Shown: in pieces, positions 23,313 to 35,404 of the stretch
How the letters are laid out: every line of letters begins with the position of its first letter
Position numbering within the stretch: position 1 is the stretch's first letter
Assembly (NCBI GenBank): GCA_019279435.1
Contig: JAAALK010000286.1
Location: forward strand, 48,184,289-48,248,288
Length of the DNA stretch: 64,000 nucleotides
Source: Zizania palustris
Taxonomy: Eukaryota; Streptophyta; Magnoliopsida; Poales; Poaceae
Reading direction: 5' to 3'
Position numbers and translations under genes: made by a program
Notes under the pieces: model-generated
What the model was told of the DNA's origin: nothing
The model's input: only the letters and a program-made list of their open reading frames with translations
The model's database searches: none

Positions 23313-24018
23313 TTAGCGTGTGTTATGTTGTAGAACTAGATGAATGGGGCTATTGTGTCCTAGTTTTATAAGTTGGAACTGTCACATTTCATGTTTAATT
23401 TAACAATATAAAATGGGATAAGTTCATCGTAATTTTTTGTTTGGTTGGAGAGATTGAGGAAGAGAGATGGATGTCAATTGAAATACTGTTATTAGCAACA
23501 CTATTAAGACGACCCACATATCATCCTACAAGAGACTCCCACTGCTGTCGGATAAACGTCTGCCTCAAGCCTACCGCCGCCACATGCTTGCCCTGGTCGC
23601 TAGCCGCTACCTTAGGCCCTAGTCATCGCCGTCTACCTTCGTCGCCGCCCCAAACCTCGAGCTGTCGCATGTCTACCCTAGTCGCCATCGCCTGCCCTAG
23701 CCGAAACCCCAGTCGCTACCTGCCCTAGGCTATACTAGGCCCTAGCCACCAGAGCCCTGTCCGTCGTCTGCCCCAACTGCCACCTCATCCCTCGAGCCGC
23801 CGTCTGTTTCGGTCACAGCCACTTGCCCCAACAGTCGCCTCAAGCTTCCCGACACCCCAACTGCTCAGCAGGTTTCGAGTGGATAGAGCAAAAGTGAGAT
23901 AGCTCCGCCTGCTCAATTTTTAGGAATGAAAGTATCTCCCTTTGTCCCTCAACCAAACACCATCGAAAACGGGTTCGTCCCATCCCACTTAGTCTTTCGA
24001 GCCAAACACACACGCTAA
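23313..24018. mobile_element. TIR element with GC-rich filler (class unknown)
   Basis: Left end ttagcgtgtgtt...gaactagatgaatgggg and right end ...cccatcccacttag...aacacacacgctaa are inverted copies. The interior (23510-23900) is a run of CCGCC/CCCTAG-type low-complexity sequence without an intact frame. No clean target duplication was seen. Confidence 0.5.
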
Positions 24019-24533
24019 AAGCTTGAAGATTTTTTAAAAATAATTGTTTTTATTAAGAATTGCAATTCTAGGCTGAATTTTGAAATTTTTATAAAACTAG
24101 ATCAATAACGCCATTAGTGGGGATCTAAATGGACCAATTTTGTAGGTAGATTTGAATTATTGAGAGACGTAACATTTGAATCTTTGGAGACAATGAATAC
24201 CTCTTGAGTAGTCTACAAGTTCTTACTTAACCCTTCATTCAACTTGGTCTAACATCTAAGACATGCACACTCAATATGCTTGTAGATCCTCTCCGATGGT
24301 CCAAGTCCTCTCCTTTTATACACCTGAAAACACCACAACGACCAAACCAATAGAGGTAATATTGTAGCTATACATCATTAGCTATTCCTAAACTTTAGGG
24401 CGAAACACACGCCACCTCTAGATTTTGACAGTACAAGTAATCTCTTTTGGGGTGTCGCTCCTAAAGCTTGCTTATCTTCCACGTCATCCATGACAAATGA
24501 CCGCTATCAAGCCAGCCCGGCCATCACCTGTTA
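24019..24533. other. Spacer, no gene
   Basis: No protein-like frame. Possibly old transposon sequence. Confidence 0.4.
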
Positions 24534-24890
24534 GGGGGCGATTGGTTGCCTGTATGAGTCTAGCCTAGCTCCTATCAGTAAGCCAGGTTCAAATCAGACA
24601 AGTTTATATATAAAATATATGTCTGTTTGGTTATATGTATCTATTTAGCTCGGTCAAAGTGAGACGGTGTTTAGTTGCTTGCGTGTGGATACAGTGGTGA
24701 GATAAAATTTAATAAATAATGAGTCATCATGGTATTTATTATGTGCAATTATTTTGTTATTATCATTTAATAACAACATCATTAGTTAAATCCTTTTCAG
24801 CTAGGCTGAACGATTCGTGCAGGCAACCAAACAAATGAATCTTACATTACGTGAGCCTGGCTAGGCCTCGTACTGACAACCAAACACCCC
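24534..24890. mobile_element. Tourist-like MITE, TSD TTA
   Basis: Starts ggggcgattggttgcc and ends gacaaccaaacacccc, flanked by TTA (24531-24533 and 24891-24893). 'agcctagct' / 'agctaggct' lie near either end. Confidence 0.82.
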
Positions 24891-25265
24891 TTAAGGTAGA
24901 GTTGGCAATAAATTTTATAAGTTGTTGTGAGATGCATTGTTGCCGTATTGCGTTCTTGTCTATACAACGTCACTATAAATAGAAAGATACACGTTAGACT
25001 AGACGGTAACATGGGCTACTTGAGGGTACATTAACTGTGCTGTGAGCCATACCACACCCCTCTGAATTTACATCCCAGATTGAGTTATTGCCATTTGCCA
25101 GTGGCAAAGCCTGACAAAAGTCTTGCTATGCCCATGTGGACCTCCTGGCAATGGCAATAGAAGAGGCAGGTGGTGGCCAAGATATATACAGGGGAGAAAT
25201 GGCAATATATAATGGGTTTCCATTGCTGATCTGCCATTGGAAATGGAAGGCATGCAGGAATGAGT

Positions 25266-25397
25266 AATTTTACGGTATTTGAGGAGCAGGGGTACCATAT
25301 TTTTTAATGTTAATTTTAGTACATTTTATACCTTAAGTGTATAAGAGGTACCAAAATTAACACTAAAAAATGTGTTACCTCCTCCTCAAGGACTGTA
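25266..25397. mobile_element. Short hairpin MITE
   Basis: Two arms pair: 'aattttacggtatttgagga...ttaatgttaattttagtac' and the complement of 'gtaccaaaattaacactaa...tcctcaaggactgtaaaatt'. They are separated by a loop of about 20 bases. No target duplication was fixed. Confidence 0.65.
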
Positions 25398-26154
25398 AAA
25401 TTCTCTACAAGAATTCATCGTGTCACATATTTCCTCGACACCTGCTCAAAGCTTCCATCGTCTGAGCATTATTTCTCTTTTTATTTGCTAAAAAACGGTA
25501 TGCTTATGCACTAAAAGAGCTAATGCTTCATCTGATCATCCCTATGTACCTTATCTTAAAAGTATACGAGTCAATAAATATAAAATTTGAGAAATCATAC
25601 TGAAACATAAAGAAGTAAAGGAAAAGAAAAAATTTGACAAAAAGAAAGAATGGATACCACGTGAAGAAAATAAATTGCAGGCAAAAAAACCGAGAAACCG
25701 TACGAAACACTTAAGAATATTCGACAAAATTGGAAGGACCGAGCGAAAAAACATTGAAAAACTGGCGTGAAACAGGTTGTTTGTTTCGTAAATTTAAATA
25801 ATTACCGGTTTGTTCGTCACTCGATATACTGCATTCTTCACACTCTTTTTACTTCTTCCTCCCCCTCATCAAAAATTATAATCTCTTCATCCCACAAATA
25901 TTTTGCTTTTGAGATAAACAAAAGTATCTCTTATTAATAAGAAAACAATAGTATGTAGAAAGTGATATGTAAGGGGCATTGAATAAATATTTTTTAGATT
26001 AACAAAAAGAAATTAAGTAGCAAATTAAAAACAAAGTCTTTTAACAACAAAATTGAAACGCTAAAAGCAAAGTCTTTTTTGACCGAAGCAATACCTACAA
26101 TCTTCTCCCAAACGTTGACATCACCTCCATTTTCGTGTTCTTACTATGACTCTA
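25398..26154. other. AT-rich spacer, no gene
   Basis: Minus-strand frames at 25528-25754 are Phe/Leu-rich translations of AT-rich DNA and are not genes. Confidence 0.5.
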
Positions 26155-26345
26155 AGTAGATTGATTTAGGACTTGTTTGGATAGTCATTGTTTATTTTAA
26201 GGACTAAAATTTCCTAAAGTTTCAAACAACTATATTTACGAGGACTAAATTTAGTCCTTAAAATTTAGTCTATAAGTTACTTTGATGTGCTTATAAGGAC
26301 TAAAAATATCATTCACACTCTACCCTCGTTTATGAATCTCCTGGG
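26155..26345. mobile_element. MITE fragment of the 'ggactaaa' type
   Basis: Starts aggacttgtttggatagt and contains 'aggactaaatttagtcctt', a palindrome typical of this grass MITE group. The far terminus was not found. Confidence 0.5.
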
Positions 26346-26439
26346 TCTTAAAAAAATCTTTAAAACGCATTGTTTAAGGTACCACACTAGCTTTTTTGCT
26401 GTCATCTAATAAAGTCAACGAAAGAACTTCTGTTGGTAG

Positions 26440-26760
26440 CTTAATTTAACTAAGTTGTGTTCGGTTCTACGGATGTTTTAGACATCAATTTTAAGGATTA
26501 AACGTGAACTAATTATAAAAATAATTGTAAAATCGGAGGATTATTCATGAGACTAATCTATTAAACCTAATTAATCTATGATTAACAAATATTTAATATA
26601 GCATCACATTGTCAAATCATGACTTAATTATGACTTAATTAGACTCGGCAAATTTGTCTCGCAAATAATACACCAATTATAAATGAATTTTGTTAAAAAA
26701 ATACATTTAATACTCAAAACGATACCTAAACATTCGAACACGGATTACCAAACGGCGCCC
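26440..26760. mobile_element. Diverged Tourist-like MITE, same family as 14.5 and 42.6 kb
   Basis: Shares 'aactaattataaaaataatt', 'gcatcacattgtcaaat' and 'aatttgtctcgcaaat' with its relatives. It begins gttgtgttcggttctacgga and ends attaccaaacggcgcccg. Confidence 0.65.
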
Positions 26761-28340
26761 GAGTATTTTTCGCATCTGATCGATTAGCATGATACCGTTG
26801 CGTGCTACCCACAAATGCGACAAACACGCTTAGCACGGTTTTCGATTCAAATTTCAAATAAAAATTTTAAAAACAGTTGGTGAATTAAAGATTATTTACG
26901 TTGAAATTAGTTTTTAAAATATTACGATTTCACGAAATTATAAACCATCAAGACGATCGATGAACGAAATATAAAATACAAAAATAATTTTAGTTTTTAA
27001 TTTTCTCCGCGTGTTGTTATTTGATTTTCGCTTCACTTGTATATGATTCGTATACAGGCAAGCTAGAAAAGAATTCTCGCAGGGAAATTTTTCTTCTATG
27101 TTATATGAAAAATGACGAGCAAAGTCATTGCATCTTAGATAGGACAAAACTGAAAGAAGTATAAATCAAATATTTTTATAGATCTTGTGTCTTATAACTA
27201 AAATCTATGAGGAATACAAAGCCGCTTGTAATCAATGGAGCTATTAATGATTAGTTTAAAATATTTAAATTACCAATTAGCTCTGTTGTATTATAATTTA
27301 TAAAATTTACGGCATCGTAAGTTTCCGATTTAATCCATAAAATATTTTTTGTAATTTTACTATTTTTAGATTTTAATGAAAAAATAATTAGCCCCGGTTA
27401 TCGAGATGGTACCGTGGTAACCGAGTCCCTAGCGTGGTTACAGTTTTGGCAAACCAATTTAAATTCAAATTTTGAATCTTGCTCAAATCAGACCGGTAAC
27501 TACCCGTCTGGGCTTACGCGGCAACCGGCCCTCAATCGGTTTTGTTAACCCTGGCGACAAATAAGCTAGAGTGGTGTTCTAATTCTCGTTCAATATAGTC
27601 CTAGATTTAGAATTTTTAACTAATTAAATTTAGCTTTAATAAATCTGCAATCTAAATATGTTGTTGGATTAAGGGTAGTTAATTTCGTGTAAAAGGATAA
27701 AAAAATTATCAGACTTTGTTCCAAATTTTGCAAAAACCAGCTAGTTTTTATACAATAATAATGTTGTTAGGTTATCGGGTTGTTGGGCCGATGAGCTACG
27801 TTTCGAGCAACTTTAGTTCTATGCACCCAAGGAAGGGTTACAAGTAGATTATAAGAGAGTAGTCATCATCCTCCTGTATTGGTTTTTGAGAATGCGAGAG
27901 GCCTCTTTGCTTGTAAGTTGTGTTGGATACATATAAGCATTTGAACATGGACCAAGACTGATATAAGTCGGCGTTGTGTGAGAGATAAGGTCGCATAAAC
28001 ATTCGAATGTAGACCGAGTCTAGTACAGGACTGATGTTAAATGAGAACTAATCCTAGCAATGCTAACAATTGATATGAGAACTTACATGCAACTAAGTCT
28101 TTAAACGCTAACAATTATAATTCCGTTCTAGAATACAAGTCATTTTGATTTTTTTTCAAATTTATGTATGGATTGATGAATCTAAACAAATAAATAAATT
28201 TAGGAAATACCAAATTGGCTCGGTACTTATGAATTCTGATTTGATTTATATTACAACTATTTTGGAAATAGGCGGGGTAAACGGGGTGAACCGCCGCAGA
28301 AGCGACCGGATTCGAGATTCTTCCAGGTGGGGCCCGCGCG
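26761..28340. other. AT-rich intergenic with old transposon scraps
   Basis: Around 27390-27550 a GC-richer 'accgtggtaaccgag' piece resembles terminal parts of grass hAT elements. No gene content; the last ~100 bases lead into the RING gene promoter. Confidence 0.45.
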
Positions 28341-28352
28341 CCCCTCCCTTAC

Positions 28353-28360
28353 TTTTTATA
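28353..28360 (+). promoter_or_regulatory. TATA box of the RING-finger gene
   Basis: TTTTTATA about 30 bases upstream of the CT-rich start of the presumed 5' leader, and about 135 bases before a 5'UTR splice donor. Confidence 0.55.
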
Positions 28361-28495
28361 CGAGCGTCTCCAGGTCAACGGCCCGTCGTCTCCTCTCCTC
28401 GCCCCCGCGTCCCCGTGGTCTCGCCGTCGGATCGGACACCGCCGCCTCCGTCGTCTCCGCGCCACGCTGATCCCGCGCTCTCCCGCAGGGAGGAG

Positions 28496-29296
28496 GTGAT
28501 TGCGCTTCCCCTCTCATTGAGTTCTGCCGTGGTCTGGGGCAGGAGATTAGGGTTCGTCGCCGACTCGGCGGCTGCCGCTGCTGCTGCGTGGGGTTCGCGC
28601 GGGGACCCGCCGATTTGGTTTTGAGCTCGGTCTGGTGACGGATCGCGAGGGGTTCTGTGCGATTCGGTCGTGGTTAGGTCTATTTACACCGATTTGTTTG
28701 CTAATTGCTCATGCGCGCGCGCGTCTCCGTGAGATCGGAGACTGGTTTTGTACGGAATTGGGACATTTTGCGGTGAAAGTTCCGGAGGGAGTTGGAATTT
28801 CCTCCATGATTTTTTAACGGTCTCGTGACTACGGTGGAGATATATCTTATTGATAATTTCGTCTTCTCGCGTGTGCTATATGCCTCATCTCGGGAGATTT
28901 TCCTAGATAGTCGCATTTGTTAAATTATTTCTGCTAGATTGTTAATTCCATTGTTGTGAATCATCAATCGTATTCTTCTAGAAGATCATATCATTGTGAA
29001 CGAAATTGAGGTTGTTTGGAGGATTGCTGATAATCAAATGTCCTCTGTTATCAGAACTACTGGGGGGGAATCTTTCTTGGTGGTGGTCTTGTTGGTTTAG
29101 ACCTTTTTATGTTTTTTTCTAGATCATGAGATTCTTGCTGCTCCCCGTAAACTGGATCCTTTTGGAAGGCCTCTTACTGTTGGTAATAGCAACTTCGTTC
29201 TTATGGGTAGTAGCTAGTAATTTACTAATTTTTTTCTCAGCTTGGCATAGCTAATTGTAGCACTATTGGTGATTATTGTTTCTTTGGCAAATGCAG
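28496..29296 (+). other. 5'UTR intron of the RING-finger gene
   Basis: Donor gag|gtgatt after 28495 and acceptor aaatgcag| at 29296, 27 bases before the ATG. The interior is T-rich as plant introns are. Inferred from splice consensus; leader introns are common in plant RING-ligase genes. Confidence 0.6.
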
Positions 29297-29323
29297 CTTC
29301 TTGCACTTTGAAGAAGCAGCAAG

Positions 29324-30019
29324 ATGGCAGCCAATGTTGGGGAATCTACTGGCAGTGGCAGCAATGCCGAATCAGCTGGGGGCTTTGAATGCAATATATG
29401 CTTTGAATCACCACAAGAGCCAATAGTAACTCTCTGTGGTCACCTCTTCTGCTGGCCATGCATTTACAGGTGGCTGCACGTCCACGCACACTCTCCAGAG
29501 TGCCCAGTGTGCAAAGCTGTTGTTGAAGAGGACAAGCTTGTTCCTCTTTATGGACGTGGCAAGGACCGTGTTGATCCAAGGTCAAAGAACGTCCCTGAGG
29601 CTGACATTCCTCACCGCCCTACTGGCCAGAGACCTGCCACAGCTCCACAGGCTGATCCTAGCAACAATTTTACCAACGCTAATGCCAACCCCAATGTCAA
29701 TCCATGGTTCATGGGTGCTGGAGTACCATTGGCTAATGCACGGTGGGGGAATTATGCATTTTCAGCTGCGTTTGGAGGCCTATTCCCTATGCTTAGCTTC
29801 CAAATGCATGGATTTCCAGATGCAAATCCCTATGCACAGCCTGCTGGGTTTCACTATGGGTATGGCCATGGTCATGGATTCCATGGTGGCCATATGGGGC
29901 ATGCCCATGGCGTCCAACGACAAGGACCACTTGGGCAACAGCAGCAGGCAGACATTTACCTGAAGGCCCTGCTAGTCATGGTTGGAGTTCTTGTGATTGC
30001 AAGCCTTCTTGCATTTTAA
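29324..30019 (+). CDS. RMA/RNF5-like tail-anchored RING E3 ubiquitin ligase (231 aa)
   Basis: An intact single coding exon, ATG at 29324 and TAA ending at 30019. A C3HC4 RING finger sits at residues 23-63 (C23, C26, C38, H40, C43, C46, C60, C63), with the family wording 'CNICFE-P-EPIVTLCGHLFCWPC'. The middle is low-complexity Asn/Pro (112-127), followed by a Gly/His/Tyr-rich stretch (about 165-195). The last ~20 residues (IYLKALLVMVGVLVIASLLA) are a hydrophobic anchor. This order (N-terminal RING, loose middle, C-terminal anchor) is that of RMA1-3/RNF5, ER-membrane ligases that ubiquitinate misfolded or surplus membrane proteins such as aquaporins. Length is normal for plant RMA proteins. Moderate GC and clean frame indicate a live gene. 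Confidence 0.95.
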   Translation: MAANVGESTGSGSNAESAGGFECNICFESPQEPIVTLCGHLFCWPCIYRWLHVHAHSPECPVCKAVVEEDKLVPLYGRGKDRVDPRSKNVPEADIPHRPTGQRPATAPQADPSNNFTNANANPNVNPWFMGAGVPLANARWGNYAFSAAFGGLFPMLSFQMHGFPDANPYAQPAGFHYGYGHGHGFHGGHMGHAHGVQRQGPLGQQQQADIYLKALLVMVGVLVIASLLAF

Positions 30020-30269
30020 GATTGTTGACAGATTCACCTCGGGATAAAAGATGGTAAAACAATAGCCAGAACTTCCCTGTGGCACCATGGTGTGGGCAAC
30101 TGGGCATTATCTTGCTGCCAAATGTGGCATAAGTTATTTTTTTCATATCTGTATGAATTGTTCATAGAATAGCCTTATGTAGATTTAGGATAAGCATCTG
30201 CCTCTTACAGCATCATATTTATATATACCATAATTAGGATGAACTTTTTCGTAGTTTTGACTCCTTTGA

Positions 30270-31680
30270 TTCATATTATGTACAATTATTGCTATGTTAT
30301 CTCCATGTGTTGTATACATGTAAGAATTTAGATTTTCCCTTGCTTTAACTCTTACTGGGAGTTTACACCAATTTCCAATTTATCCATTTAGACAGTCGGT
30401 GTTCCATCTTATAGTCTTGAGAAGACATGATATATTATTCTTGGAGTTATTGTGAAGGGGTAGACTGCTGTCAAATTATTACCATTCACTCACACAGTCT
30501 CACACATCCGGGATTGCAAATGTCAGTTGAATATTGAGAGAAAGAACAACAGTTTACATATGATCAGTGTCGAGTTTGAAGTTTGGATTGTTGCCCCTAG
30601 CTGACTTGTTAAACTCTTCTGGGATATTTTTGCTCGCAAATTACTGTGATCTTTAATTGTATATGAGATGGTCACACAGTGATGTCCTCAGTTCACATTC
30701 CGCTTTCCTCCAGTTATCAACAACATGAGATGTTCGGTTGGCTGCGCATTTGGAGTCGATTCCGAGCATTTCACCATCACATAGGCTATAGCTTGGATAG
30801 AGTGTACGATAGTGCATGCAGTCACAGCCAGTTTGGCTTGGGTGTTGGAACTTTTTGGGCACAATGTGCAAAGAGAGTCACTGTACACTAGCAAGCGAGG
30901 GTAGTGACATCCACCATGGAGTGCCGATGTCAGTGGAATATCTGTAACAACGGACAGTCTCAAGATAATAACAGCCGGATATGCGTCTCAGATGTCAAAC
31001 TTGAAACTCCTTTCTGGTAAGTTTCTGTCTGCAATTACTGTGGCTAGGAAATAAAATGGTTTCTGAAAGGAGCGGAAATGGGATGTTTTCACAAAGGAAT
31101 GTGTTTTGTGCTTGTGAAAAAAGTGTCCTTTGGCTCACTTGGAATCGTTCGGGTCGCGCATTTGTAGGAAATTTCAGGTTTTCACAATCGTATGCCAAGT
31201 TTGACCTCGGTGCAAAAATAATTTTTTTAGCGCCGAATCCAGTCTACAAAGAAGAGCAGAGTGTGCGCATCCATGCATTGGATGTGAAGGGCGTTGACAA
31301 TCTGGCCGATGCCCAAAACGGAACCACCACCACAGCCCGATGGAACAGTATCCACATCCGGATTGGGACCGTAAAACTCGCCGCACATCTGCCACGAAAG
31401 ATTGAAAGCTGCTGGCTGCTACAAGTTGGTGACTTGTGGCCACGCCGACGAGCTGCTGGCTGCTGCTGCTCCACACCTCGCTGGCAGATTGAGCGGAGAG
31501 AGACGACGAAAGCTACTGTTGGCGCGGCTGCGCGTCGCGACGGGAAGGGGAAGCTTCCTCTGGAAAGGGAAGGCGGGTACGTGACCGTGAGAGGAAGGGG
31601 AAGTGCAGTGAAGTGGGTTGGGCAACTATTAGCTAGCTGCCTCTGCCTGCCAGGTTAGTGGAGAGGAAAAGAAAAGAATA
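30270..31680. other. 3' flank of the RING gene and GC-rich stretch without a gene
   Basis: After the 3'UTR (to about 30260) no protein family is recognised. A 200-codon open frame at 31056-31658 and minus-strand frames over the same bases read as non-protein-like mixtures. The GC-rich part (31240-31660) may be a captured fragment or a relic promoter. Confidence 0.45.
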
Positions 31681-31905
31681 CATACCACTAAATAGTCAAT
31701 AAGTACAACTCATATACAGTAGCTATCTGTTTAATTGTCTATAAAATATTTTATATTTGAATTTAACCATGACTCATAAATCTTTAAATATGCATGAAAG
31801 CATGAACCTAAATAGGGTTTTTTGCACATCTCTCATTATTTATTGCTGTGAAATAGAGTTTTTTTGCAAAATATTCAGCTTAAAGACAACTTTAAAGGTA
31901 TACAT
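31681..31905 (+). repeat. Dispersed repeat, copy 2 (first copy at 13482)
   Basis: Runs parallel to 13482-13737 in the same orientation, with landmarks 'ctgtttaattgtct', 'aaccatgactcata', 'ttaaatatgcat' and 'atttattgctg'. Confidence 0.75.
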
Positions 31906-32375
31906 GCGCTTAAACCTAAAATGAGTGGGAACGCTGAACGACGTGCTCTGTTCTTGCTGCGTGACTAGCATCAGTATGCGTCTACTAGGATAAGACTAGG
32001 ACTAATCAATCCGGCGACTGCCGGAGAGCGAGTCATCAAATTTTCAAAACGGATAAAATATGAGCTTAAGCAAAGGAGATGATGGTTGGAACTTGGAAAG
32101 GATTAGCTTTCTTGCCAGCTCCATCAGCTAGCATCGTGCTTGATGAACCGAAATTAGTTGACGTTCTCGGTTAGCTGCATCCTTACGACTAAACAACAGC
32201 TTTGGCGGCCACTGAATGTTCTGCAAACCACTCGGACTCGGACTTCGAATTAACAAATGGGCGCCGTCTCAGGTCGAAACGCTGAACTGAAGCAGATGCC
32301 TAACAGTTGACAGGAAGTTTACCAGTTTGACCAGCTCGTCAAATAAAGCCATCTTTAGACTAGGTTTTTCCAAAC

Positions 32376-32622
32376 GGAAAGTATCATGTGCACATCGGCT
32401 AGCCGTGCACATGGTGCACATGTGAGATCTTCACCTTTAATCTGTAATCCAACGGACAACAGCTCCATCAGATCATTTTGCAGAAAACACCTCCCACCTC
32501 CCCCATTCTGTCATTTTGCGATAACCCCCAGCTACTGTTGTCCGTTGGATTACAGATTGAAGGTGGAGATCTCACATGTGCACCATATGCACAGCTAGCT
32601 GATGTGCACAGGATACTTCCCC
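32376..32622. mobile_element. MULE-type MITE forming a long hairpin, 9-bp TSD TTTCCAAAC
   Basis: 247 bases. The left arm ggaaagtatcatgtgcacatc... and the complement of the right arm (ggggaagtatcctgtgcacatc...) match for about 85 bases, through 'ggtgcacatgtgagatct' and 'aatctgtaatccaacggac', with a central loop of about 70 bases. The 9-base direct repeat TTTCCAAAC flanks it exactly (32367-32375 and 32623-32631); 9 bp is the Mutator-superfamily length. Transcribed, it would give a long near-perfect hairpin. Confidence 0.88.
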
Positions 32623-32631
32623 TTTCCAAAC

Positions 32632-34490
32632 CGCTGGCACGACGGTTATCGTGGTGTAATAGTGCTCTGGTTACCGTTAACCGTCGGCTAAAAATTAGTC
32701 GAAACGATGCTTATTGAACCTACTGATTAAAAAAATAGAAGTTGAATCAAACAGGTTATGAAACCTGCTTTTTTCATGAAAATCAGCTTTTTTTAGTAAA
32801 AATTTGGAAGCGGCTTAGACATTGCTTTTTTGCTTTTCTGTTTTTAGTACAAATTAGATTGCATGAATTCAAGATGTCTTTATTGATCTAATATTATTAT
32901 GGTTTGTATTGCATTGCATACTTTCATGAGATAGCTACGTGGTTATCGATTACTTTATGAGATGAACTATATATTTTTTATTTATCTAATATATATTTTC
33001 AGTTATTTAGTTGTATCCATATTAATTGTTTTCTATTTATATATATGTATTAAATATTATAACGATAAAAATATGTTAGTTATAAAAAAACAATCAACTC
33101 ACAGTAGTTTTTTCACAGCAACTTCAACCAAACGTCTTTCGGCTTTTTCACAGCAGACAACTCATAACAATCTTTTCATAGCTGACAGCAGAACCAAAGA
33201 CACCCTAAATGCGTTGTTAACCGTGCTTTGAAGTTTGAACTCTCGTGCTCCTCGTGAGACATGCATGTGTTGTGTTAGATTTTGTGCAAGTTACAGCAAC
33301 GGGAGACAAGTTGCAGGGATTGCGACGTACGTACGGTAGGTAGGATGGATGGAAGCTGATTAGTGCGTGGATGCAGAGAAATTCGGCACGCTATGACCTT
33401 GCGCCGCATCAAACTCGACCGGTTTTAGACGAAGCATCTTTTATCGACGACTTTTAGGGATTGTTAATTGGACGACTTCAGTTTAGCATAATGTTTGTGT
33501 TCTTGGCACTCGCTGAATCAATCTGAACTGCAAGAGAGCAGCTATGCGACTGAAGATAATTCTCTAGAGTAATAACTCAGCTTTGATTAAAAATTCGCAA
33601 GAAGGTTATTTATCTTAGTACTACTCTTTAATGTCAGAGTTCCGATAGAATCTAATGCCAACTTGCTCACATCTTACCATCACCAGGAAAGAGAGTCCTA
33701 AATTCTAAAGCAATACGGTAGAGCTTATCTTGTGAGGGCGTAGATGGTAGGAGTGAGGGGTGTGCTGCCGGCTGCTAGTGCGACGGCGGCGTGTGGGCGC
33801 ACGACAGAGAGGAGGCAGGTGCAAGAGAAAACCTGACAACAACGATGTTGTTGCTAGGCTTTCTTTATTCCATCATCATTAAAGGGTTCTAATACAATCT
33901 AATTTGATCTCTATCTTTATAAATAAATCGAATAATCTATCAGTATAAATAAAATAATTTATCTTTATATATAACTGTTTTAAAAGAATAAATCTAGCCG
34001 TTAATTGAACCCTCTAGTTGGGCATGCACCTTTGAGAGGCAGGTCGGTCCTAACACATGATTGATTACTTATTTAGTTTTTTCCACTGTTTCAGTGGTCT
34101 GACTTTCCAGTAACTAGCAGTTCTTTTAAAATTTTTACTGAGGATGGAGACTGAATAGAGATCTTGACTCCATATTTTGTGTAACTGAGATTCAAAGAGG
34201 TACAACTGAAAATGATGTTTGCCCATCGTTCTGATCTTCAGTTTTTTTTACTTGCCCTGTTTTATTTCTAACTGCACATCATTTTCTAAAGGAGATTTAC
34301 ATTCATGTCACACATAAGTTGTTGGAATTTACTCTTTTGCCCTATATGAGTGTATGACATGTGGCCCTTAGGCTCAGTTGTAAAACACACGAAACATGTC
34401 AAAAATATAAACATCACTCAACTTTGTGACATAAAAGCAAAAATTTCATTTTCTAATTCCTTGGTATGGGGCACTATAATTAAGGCCTTG
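32632..34490. other. MITE-rich, AT-rich intergenic
   Basis: 32690-33215 looks like an old MITE ending '...aaccaaagacaccct' with repeats of 'ttttcacagcag'. 33720-34050 has a short GC-rich piece. No gene seen. Confidence 0.4.
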
Positions 34491-34493
34491 TTT

Positions 34494-34772
34494 GGGGAGC
34501 TTTTGGCTGGCTAGATACTTCTAGTATCTAGAAGCTCCCCCAAACAACATCTCGGGTAGCCCAGATTTTCAAAATCTGCAGAAGCAGTTAGTCTCTCCAA
34601 GCCTAGTAGCTAATAAGTTGGCTAACCTTAACTTTTTCAGATTCTGCAGATTTTTATTTACCCACTATGTCACTGAATAAAACTCACCCACCCAACAGCT
34701 AGCTACTCCAACCAGCCAGCTAGATACTCGGACTAGCTGATTCTGAGAATCTGCAGCTCCCCAAATAGGGCC
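34494..34772. mobile_element. Tourist-like MITE, TSD TAA
   Basis: Starts ggccttgtttggggagctt and ends cagctccccaaatagggcc, flanked by TAA (34491-34493 and 34773-34775). Subterminal 'ctggctggctagatac' / 'ccagctagatactcgg'. Confidence 0.85.
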
Positions 34773-35127
34773 TAAGGCTCTTTTGACATAGCTTCAGATT
34801 TGCTTAACAAAAGGCAGATGTATGATGTATATACTTTTTTTAAAAAAATCCATATTAGATTTAAAGCTCTATCAAACATGTCGCAATATGCAAATGTGTT
34901 GTCTTTCATCTTGATTACCACATCCTTTCCAGTTGCAGCTCTGCTGTTTTTTGTGTCGGTGGAGGGTCTCACGAGATTTGCAATGCAATTAGGTTAATTA
35001 AACTTCATTCTCCAATTAATTCGCTTTGTGTGAACTGAGTTCAGGTAGAGCCAGCAGATACAAAAGGCTGAATGGATAAATGGATTTCAGGGCATGGAGA
35101 GCCATGCAGGGTGTAGATTAGATAATA

Positions 35128-35355
35128 CTACCTCATTTTAAAAAAATGATGTAATTGACTTTTATCACGCAATTTGATTATTTATTTTATTCAAAAATAT
35201 TTTAAAATGTCATTGATTTTGTTATAATTTATTTTATTATTAAATGTAATTCAAGCATAACTTATATTTTTGCATATTTGCACAAGATTTTTGAATAAAA
35301 TAAATAATTAAATGATGTGATAAAAGTCAACGGCGTAATTTTAAAACGGAGGGAG
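35128..35355. mobile_element. Stowaway-like MITE, TSD TA
   Basis: Left end ctacctcattttaaaaaaatgatg and right end ...taattttaaaacggagggag are inverted copies of the CTCCCTCCGTTTT type, each next to TA. The inner arms 'attgacttttatcac' and 'gtgataaaagtcaac' pair. Confidence 0.88.
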
Positions 35356-35404
35356 TATATAAATGGTGTCATATTAAATATTTAATGTTACCTGTTGGTT
35401 TATA

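Noticed and set aside
25068..25298. Minus-strand frame with 'gccatttgccagtggcaaagcc' nearby, considered as a miR399-like locus
   Set aside because: Lacks the conserved mature sequence; only a short local inverted repeat.
31056..31658. 200-codon open frame on the plus strand
   Set aside because: Composition and order look random, several overlapping frames on both strands are equally open because the region is GC-rich, and no motif is recognisable.
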